Both the position numbers and the translations under genes were made by a program. Positions 24,480 through 30,700 of a stretch of 33,753 nt of DNA are shown one piece after another; within the stretch, counting starts at the first letter, position 1, and every line of letters begins with the position of its first letter. Origin of the DNA: an uncultured Ruminococcus sp. (GTDB lineage Bacteria; Bacillota; Clostridia; Oscillospirales; Acutalibacteraceae); contig CACZYP010000041.1 of NCBI GenBank assembly GCA_902785425.1, positions 1 through 33,753 of the forward strand, given 5' to 3'. The notes beneath the pieces are model-generated. The model was not told where the DNA came from and did no database searches. It worked only from the letters and a program-made list of their open reading frames with translations.

Positions 24480-24608
24480 AAAAACCTCCCCGATCGCTCG
24501 GGGAGGTCAAAGCCGGCATTAAGGTGGGAGTGCCCTTTCCCACATTTCTTTTGACCCAAAGGGTGCGTAGCAGCACGATCTCTACTTCAAAATGCCTGCC
24601 TTTATTCT
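24480..24608 (-). ncRNA. Structured small RNA of unknown family, about 128 nt
   Basis: It has a complete stand-alone unit: promoter (24643-24615), expected start near 24608, and an intrinsic terminator with a perfect 9-bp stem CCTCCCCGA/TCGGGGAGG (24506-24485) plus TTTTT. The ends of the RNA body pair in a helix of about 12 bp: AAAGGCAGGCATT (24603-24591) with AATGCCGGCTTT (24520-24509). Inside are three small hairpins: GTGC-TGCTAC-GCAC, ACCC-TTT-GGGT and GTGGG-(10)-CCCAC. The loop AAAGGG of the last can pair with CCCTTT of the second, a possible pseudoknot. No open frame fits. I do not recognise 6S, SRP, tmRNA or a known riboswitch in it; the closed-end helix is loosely 6S-like. Confidence 0.65.
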
Positions 24609-24614
24609 ATTACA

Positions 24615-24643
24615 ATTATAGCATATTTATTCCTTTTTGTAAA
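24615..24643 (-). promoter_or_regulatory. Promoter of the small RNA
   Basis: On the minus strand TTTACA (24643-24638), 17 bp, TATAAT (24620-24615). The -35 box lies inside the last codons of the PBECR-like gene. Confidence 0.75.
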
Positions 24644-25016
24644 GGATTTTATTATTCCCTTTTTTTATTAATTTTTGTAAATTTCTGTTCCTTATACGGT
24701 AGAATGTCATAACCGAATTTTTGTAGTCAGCCTCATCAATATCCAGAATCAACTTTGCTACTACATTGAGATTAGTGTTATCAAGTTTTCTGATCATGAA
24801 TACCGTATTTGCATTCTCACTGTCAGTTATTATCAGATCCGGATCTACAACCGTTGACGCACCGTACTTATCAAAATATTCATAGTCTTCAGGATGTCTG
24901 AGCTTAATATGGTCTATTCTCTCATTTGTCACTATGATCTCATCGGTTTTTAGTTTTCCAAACTCTGTTTCAAGCGGCTGAGTATTCAGTTTTCCCAGCT
25001 GTGTTATCTCAGCCAT
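24627..25016 (-). CDS. PBECR-type nuclease-fold protein (putative RNase toxin domain)
   Basis: A 129-residue protein. The pattern EIIVTNERIDHIKLRHPEDYE (about 28-48), VVDPDLIITD (57-66), MIRKLDNTNLNVVAKL and NSVMTFYRIRNRNLQKLIKK ending in ILYKKE matches the PBECR2-like family of phage-associated nuclease domains of the barnase-EndoU-colicin E5/D-RelE fold as I know it. Conserved His and Arg in RIDHIKLRHP would be catalytic candidates. In phages and polymorphic toxins these domains sit at the C-terminus of larger proteins; here it stands alone with its own promoter and a good ribosome binding site (GAGGAGTGA). No antitoxin protein is adjacent. It may be a phage remnant or part of a toxin system. 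Family call from pattern only. Confidence 0.6.
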   Translation of the reverse strand: MAEITQLGKLNTQPLETEFGKLKTDEIIVTNERIDHIKLRHPEDYEYFDKYGASTVVDPDLIITDSENANTVFMIRKLDNTNLNVVAKLILDIDEADYKNSVMTFYRIRNRNLQKLIKKGNNKILYKKE

Positions 25017-25036
25017 GTAATCACTCCTCTTTTTTT

Positions 25037-25064
25037 ATTATACCACTTTATGAATAGTATTCAA
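25037..25064 (-). promoter_or_regulatory. Promoter of the PBECR-like gene
   Basis: On the minus strand TTGAAT (25064-25059), 16 bp, TATAAT (25042-25037). It is divergent from the promoter at 25092-25120, with under 30 bp between the two -35 boxes. Confidence 0.65.
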
Positions 25065-25091
25065 TCCCTTGAAAGAATTATCTCCCCTCTG

Positions 25092-25120
25092 TTGGCAGCG
25101 AAAAGAATATATGTTATAAT
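25092..25120 (+). promoter_or_regulatory. Promoter of the phosphopantetheinyl transferase gene
   Basis: TTGGCA (25092-25097), 17 bp, TATAAT (25115-25120). The start codon is only 20 bp further on, so the leader is very short. Confidence 0.75.
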
Positions 25121-25139
25121 GATTCAAAAAGGAGCCTTA

Positions 25140-25841
25140 ATGATGGATAAAAACATGTTATACGCAGCGGACATAAAGCCTCTGCTCGAAAAAAACGCTT
25201 ACAATGATATCAGAAAAAAGCTATCGCCTCAAAGGCAGATAAAAGCCGACAGCTTTATCTTTGAAAAAGACAGGCTGCTGTGCGCTGCGGCCGGGCTTAT
25301 GCTCGAACAAGGCTTGCGTGACCGCAGTATCATCTCACGGGATCTTGCTTACAATGAATACGGCAAGCCGTATCTTTCCGGTGTGCAGGGTTTTCATTTC
25401 AATATATCGCACTCCGAAACGCTTGCAGTATGCGCCATATCGGATAAGCCCGTCGGTGCGGACGTTGAGATAATACGTCATTTCGATGATGATCTGTGCA
25501 ATTATGTTTATCACGAAAGCGAGATCGGGCAGGTAAAGAGTTTATGCAGAAACAGCTCCCCCGACGTGCTTTTCACAACGCTCTGGACGATAAAAGAAAG
25601 CCTGATGAAATATTTCGGGACAGGACTTTCGCTCCACCCGAAAGAGATAGAGCTAGACTTAAACGGCACCATCACAGCAAAATGCGAGCGGTTCGATGCG
25701 TCCGATCTTTTCTTCACCGTATCGCAGCACAGCGGATATGTGATAACTGTATGTTCGGGATACCGTGATTTCTTCGATTCGCTGCAGTTTATAGATATCC
25801 TCAGAAACGCTTCACCCTGCAAACATAACGAGTGTTCATAA
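25140..25841 (+). CDS. 4'-phosphopantetheinyl transferase, Sfp type
   Basis: Moves phosphopantetheine from CoA to the serine of carrier-protein domains, which turns on the two T domains of the NRPS that follows. About 233 residues. It shows YGKPYL and FNISHS (about 73-91), the magnesium-binding VGADVEI (104-110) and WTIKESLMKYFG (148-159), together the Sfp signature. Two adjacent ATGs (25140 and 25143) follow AAGGAG; an upstream frame extension to 25050 spans the promoter and is rejected. A terminator at 25882 and a new promoter at 25932 separate it from the MATE fusion, so it belongs to the same locus but has its own transcript. It could also serve a fatty-acid carrier protein, but AcpS normally does that. 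Confidence 0.9.
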   Translation: MMDKNMLYAADIKPLLEKNAYNDIRKKLSPQRQIKADSFIFEKDRLLCAAAGLMLEQGLRDRSIISRDLAYNEYGKPYLSGVQGFHFNISHSETLAVCAISDKPVGADVEIIRHFDDDLCNYVYHESEIGQVKSLCRNSSPDVLFTTLWTIKESLMKYFGTGLSLHPKEIELDLNGTITAKCERFDASDLFFTVSQHSGYVITVCSGYRDFFDSLQFIDILRNASPCKHNECS

Positions 25842-25881
25842 AAAAACAATAATCTACGGCAATATATAAGACCTGTCTCCG

Positions 25882-25942
25882 ACCATTTTTGTGTATTTCA
25901 TGCAGAAAAACTGCATTTCGTGCAAAAATGGTTGCTTTTTTT
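25882..25942 (+). terminator. Terminator after the phosphopantetheinyl transferase gene
   Basis: ACCATTTTTG (25882-25891) pairs with CAAAAATGGT (25923-25932), enclosing an inner TGCAG-AAAAA-CTGCA hairpin, followed by a T run from 25936. Confidence 0.75.
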
Positions 25943-25960
25943 ATTCAAATGAGCTATAAT
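25932..25960 (+). promoter_or_regulatory. Promoter of the MATE-NRPS operon
   Basis: TTGCTT (25932-25937), 17 bp, TATAAT (25955-25960). The -35 box is part of the T tail of the preceding terminator. The start codon is 68 bp downstream. Confidence 0.65.
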
Positions 25961-26028
25961 GGTGAAAAGTTTTTATTTTACAAACCGAAAATTATTATAA
26001 TTGTACGGCTTTTCAAAGGAGGTTCTCA

Positions 26029-27774
26029 ATGATAAAGCGAAACGAAAGGCTGATAAACGCCAAGATCACTCAGTATCTGCTCCCCGGCATTCTGATGACG
26101 ATGGCGCTGCAGCTTGGAAATATCGTTGATACTATACTTGTCGGCAATATTCTCGGCACCGACGCAATGGCGGCTATAAGCCTTGCGCTGCCGGCGGAAA
26201 CAGTGATCCAGATACCCGGCTACGTGCTCGGCGTTGGCGGTTCCATCGCAGCAGGCATACTGCTCGGCAAAAGAGATAAAAAGGGTGCATCGGAGATTTT
26301 TTCGACAACTATGCTCATAACGCTTATCGCAGGCATTATTTTTGCGGCAGCAGGTGCATTTTTGTCGTATCCTCTTGCATCACTGCTTGCAAAGGGCGGC
26401 GATCTTACGATGCCTGCCGGAGATTATCTTCTTGTGTCTTTCCTCGGCGCTCCTGTTATCGGCGCAGGACTTCTTATGATGTCTTTTCTCGGCGTTGACA
26501 ATCACCCGAATCTTTCAAGCGCTTACCTTATAGTTTCAAACGTTGTAAATCTTATACTTGACTACGTTCTGCTGAAATACACTTCTCTCGGAACAACGGG
26601 CGCTTCGCTCTCTACGGTGCTCGGTTTCCTTGCGGGAATGGCTGTGTTCATCGTCTATATCCGTTCCGAAAAGAGAATGATAAGCTTTCGTTTCAGAATA
26701 TCGGGAGTTTACTTTAAGGAGGCATTTGTCACGGGCGTTCCCGTGCTTGTGTTCATGGGAATGACATTCGTTAAAACGCTCGGGCTGAACTTCATTATCC
26801 TGAGCTTTCTCGGCGACAACGGGCTTGCCGTTTATACGATCTGCGAAAACGTGCTTATGATAGTAGAAATGCTCACGGGCGGTATCATCGGCGTTGTTCC
26901 GAACATTGCAGGTGTACTTTACGGCGAAAAGGATTACTTCGGCATCCGTGCGCTGTGCAGCAGGATAATCCGCTACAGCCTTATCGCAACATTCGTTATA
27001 GTTACTCTGATTGCAGTATTCCCCTATCAGGTAACGGCATTGTTCGGTGTTGCCGACGAAGAGCTTCTTGCTGTAACGGCAGCGTCTTTAAGGCTCTTCA
27101 TGCTCTGCCCTGCGTTCTACGTCTGGAGCAAGTTCCTCACGGGCTACTATGAGTGCATCGAGCGTTCCAAGCTTGCAAGCCTTATCACGTTTCTGCAAAA
27201 CGGTGTGTTCATACTCCCCGCCGCATGGATCGGCATCTATATCGGCATACATACAGGCGGCAGCGGCTTCAGCGCAATGGCGCTTTCATACGTCGCTTCC
27301 GAAGCGCTCACCGTCCTTACGGTGTTTATTTTCAGAAGGATAAAGTACAAAACATCAAGCTTCTATCTTATCCCCGACTCAGACCCCGATTGTATTCTTG
27401 ATATGACGATAAAGGCGGAAATGTCGGGCTTATCGGAAGTGCCCGTTCAGGTCAGAAAAGCTCTTACCGACAGCAAGATAACGAAGCTTGACGCAAACAA
27501 GATCGCCGTTGCTGCCGAGGAAATGGCAGCAAACTGTATCCGCTACGGCGGCAAAAAATCGCACTGGATCGATCTTTCCGTAGTTAATTCCGAAGGAAAG
27601 CTCCTGCTTCGCATAAGGGACAACGGCAAGCCGTTCGACCCGTCGGAATATAAATACGACAAAGACGATTTTGACAGTATTCACGGCATAGAGCTTGTAA
27701 AAGCTCTGGCGTCCGAGATAAATTATATCAGAACAATGGATATGAACAACACAATAATATCATTCAACCGCTGA
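26029..27774 (+). CDS. MATE-family exporter fused to an anti-sigma-type HATPase domain
   Basis: 581 residues. Residues 1 to about 450 are a MATE (multidrug and toxin extrusion) transporter with the expected twelve membrane segments (LQLGNIVDTILVGNILG in the first repeat, SAYLIVSNVVNLILDYVLL at about 165-183). Residues 459-581 are a GHKL ATPase of the RsbW/SpoIIAB type: N box AVAAEEMAANCIRYG (492-506, Glu498 and Asn502), RIRDNGKPFDP (528-538) and HGIELVKAL (552-560). ATG 26029 has an excellent ribosome binding site (AAAGGAGG). The NRPS starts 11 bp after the stop, so this is most likely the exporter of its product. The ATPase domain could bind ATP, act as a kinase or sense something; MATE pumps themselves use ion gradients. 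The reading frame is continuous, so the fusion is real in this sequence. Confidence 0.9.
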   Translation: MIKRNERLINAKITQYLLPGILMTMALQLGNIVDTILVGNILGTDAMAAISLALPAETVIQIPGYVLGVGGSIAAGILLGKRDKKGASEIFSTTMLITLIAGIIFAAAGAFLSYPLASLLAKGGDLTMPAGDYLLVSFLGAPVIGAGLLMMSFLGVDNHPNLSSAYLIVSNVVNLILDYVLLKYTSLGTTGASLSTVLGFLAGMAVFIVYIRSEKRMISFRFRISGVYFKEAFVTGVPVLVFMGMTFVKTLGLNFIILSFLGDNGLAVYTICENVLMIVEMLTGGIIGVVPNIAGVLYGEKDYFGIRALCSRIIRYSLIATFVIVTLIAVFPYQVTALFGVADEELLAVTAASLRLFMLCPAFYVWSKFLTGYYECIERSKLASLITFLQNGVFILPAAWIGIYIGIHTGGSGFSAMALSYVASEALTVLTVFIFRRIKYKTSSFYLIPDSDPDCILDMTIKAEMSGLSEVPVQVRKALTDSKITKLDANKIAVAAEEMAANCIRYGGKKSHWIDLSVVNSEGKLLLRIRDNGKPFDPSEYKYDKDDFDSIHGIELVKALASEINYIRTMDMNNTIISFNR

Positions 27775-27785
27775 GGAGGTAACAA

Positions 27786-30700
27786 ATGTCAAACATAAAC
27801 AACACAGCCTTTGAAAACGGTTTTACATCGGTCGTAAAGCTGATGGAAAAACAAGCGCATTTATCGCCCGACAAAACAGCCGTTATCTGCGCCGACGAAA
27901 GGCTCACTTACAAAGAGTTCAACGAAAAAGTCAATAAAGCAGCTCATTCTCTTATAGAAAAGGGCGTTAAACCGGAAACGATAGCCGCCGTTATGCTCGG
28001 CAGAAAGCCGCAGGCATATATCGCTCAGTGGGCGATACTCAAAGCAGGCGGAGCATTTCTGTTCATCTCCCCCGACTACCCCGAGGAAAGAGTCCGCTTT
28101 ATCCTTGAAGACTCAAAGGCTGCCTGCATCATCACAGACGATGAGACAAAGGCGATATACGATTCGTTCGAGCCTGTTGAAGGCTGTACGGCTGTACTGA
28201 TAGACGATCTTCTTGCAAATGACAACACGGCCGATCCCGATCATGAGATCGGCGAGCATGATCTTTGCTACTGCATCTACACTTCCGGCTCTACGGGCAG
28301 ACCGAAGGGCGTTATGATCGAGCATGTAAACCTCTTTAACTTTGTCGATCCCAATCCGAAAAACTTCGAAACAAGGGGCGTCACAGAGCGTGCAAACGTC
28401 GTTCTTGCTCTGGCGGCGCTTACCTTTGACGTATCGATAATGGAGGAGTTCATCTCGCTCACATCGGGTCTTACCGTAGTGCTTGCAACGGAAGAGGAGC
28501 GCCACGACCCGGTGCTGCTTGCAAAAAGAATGGAAGAAAACGGAGTTGAGTGCATAATGACAACTCCGTCTTTCCTGGCTACTATGCTTGAGATACCGCA
28601 GACGAGAAACGCTTTGAAAAACGTCGTATCTTACGACCTCGGTGCAGAGGCTTTTCAGCCCGGACTGTTTGAGAAGATATCAAAGATTAATCCGAACGCT
28701 TACGTTATGAACGGCTACGGTCCTACCGAAACTACGATAAGCTGCACGATGAAGGTGATCGACAGCGAGGGCTGCGTTACTATAGGCATACCGAACGCCA
28801 ACGTATATGCGTACATAATAGACGAAAACTGCAACGAGCTTCCCGACGGCGAAACGGGCGAGCTGCTTATCTGCGGAAAGGGCGTCGGCAGAGGCTACGT
28901 TGGTCTGCCGGAGAAAAACGCTGCGGCTTTCATAGAGTTCAACGGTATGCGTGGCTACAGAACGGGCGACCTTGCAAGAATTACTTCCGACGGCGAGATA
29001 GAGTTTCACGGCAGAATGGACGACCAGGTAAAGCTCAGGGGATTAAGAATAGAGCTTGGCGAGATCGAAGAGGTTCTCAACAGCTGCCCCGAAATTACAA
29101 AAGCGGTTGTTACGGTCGTTGACAACAGCTACCTTTGCGCATACTATACGGCTGCAAATACGGTAGACCCCGAAGCGCTCAAAGAATTTGCGGCACAGCG
29201 CCTTGCTTACTACATGGTTCCCGATATACTGATGCAGATAGACGAGATACCGCTCACTCCGAACCATAAGGTCGATAAAAAAGCGCTGCCGAAGCCTGTT
29301 TTCAGTCAGGACGGAGCGGAAGTTCCTAAAACTAAGATGCAGCAGCAGATATACGATATCATTGCAAAGGTCACAGGCAACTCGATGTTCGGCATAACAA
29401 CGCCGCTTGAAAGAGCGGGTCTTACCTCTCTCGGCGCAATGAGGCTCAATGTAATGCTTGCAGACGCTTTCGGCATCGTTATCAGAACGGGCGACCTGCA
29501 TGAATACAACACCGTAGAGCTTCTTGAACAGTTTATCAAAAAAGCCGAAAAGCCCGACGAGCATGAGGAAAGAGACGTTTATCCGCTGACAGGCACACAA
29601 AAGGGCATATTTGCAGAGTGCCTGAAAAATCCCGACAGCACGCTTTACAATATACCGTTCCTCTTCTCTCTGCCGAATGATATAGATGAAGAGAAGCTTG
29701 CTGCGGCTGTTACAAAAACAGTTGAAGCTCACCCGTATATGAACGTCCGCTTTTCGATATCCGACGACGGCACTATGCTCCAGAAGCCGTTTGAAGACTG
29801 CTTCACTCCTGTGATACAGCGTATTACCGAGGACGAATTTGAAAAGCTCAGAGCGCAGCTTGTGCGCCCGTTCGAGCTTATCGGCGGCAGACTTTACCGT
29901 GTTGAGATATACGTTACGGAAGCTCACAAGTATATGCTCGTTGACCTGCACCACATCATGGCGGACGGCAACTCCTACGATATCTTCTTTGAGGATATCG
30001 ACAAGGCATACAAGGGCGAGCAGCTCACAGCCGAAAAGTACACGGGCTTTGATGCAGCCGTAACGGAGGAAAAACGCATCAACAACGGCGCTTACGACAA
30101 AGCAGCGCTCTTCTTTGACAAGATATTCGACGGCGTTGACACCGAAACGCTGCCTGTTCCCGACAACAGGGGCGAAAAGCCTGCAAAGGGGCTTATGTCA
30201 AAGCGAATGGGCATCACGAAAGAGAAAGCAGACGCTTTGTGCCGTGATCTTTCCGTAACGCCTAACACATTGTTCACGGGAGTTTTCGGAATTGCAGCAG
30301 CCCGTTTTTCAAACGCCCGTGACGCACTTTTTGCAACTATCTACAACGGCAGAAACGATTCACGTCTTGACAGCACGATCTGTATGCTCGTTAAAACGCT
30401 GCCCGTTTACACAAAGTTTGATAAAAACTCTCTTCTCTCGCACTATCTCATAGATGTTCAGGAGCAGCTCATGCAGCTTATGGCAAACGATATCTATCCG
30501 TTCTATGAGATATCGGCAAAGTATCAGCTCACGTCCGATCTTATCTTTGCATATCAGGCGGAGCTTACCGACGATTACCCGATCGGTCCATTCACCGCAA
30601 AGGGCGAAGACCTTTCGCTCGACCTGCCGAAAGAGCCGCTGCTTTTACAGGTAAGACTTCGTGACGGCGAGTATTATCTTGAAGCCGAGTACCGCTCCGA

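Noticed and set aside
29043-29954. 303-codon open frame on the - strand, and others opposite the NRPS
   Set aside because: Shadows of the NRPS coding strand; the + strand carries all expected A, T and C motifs.
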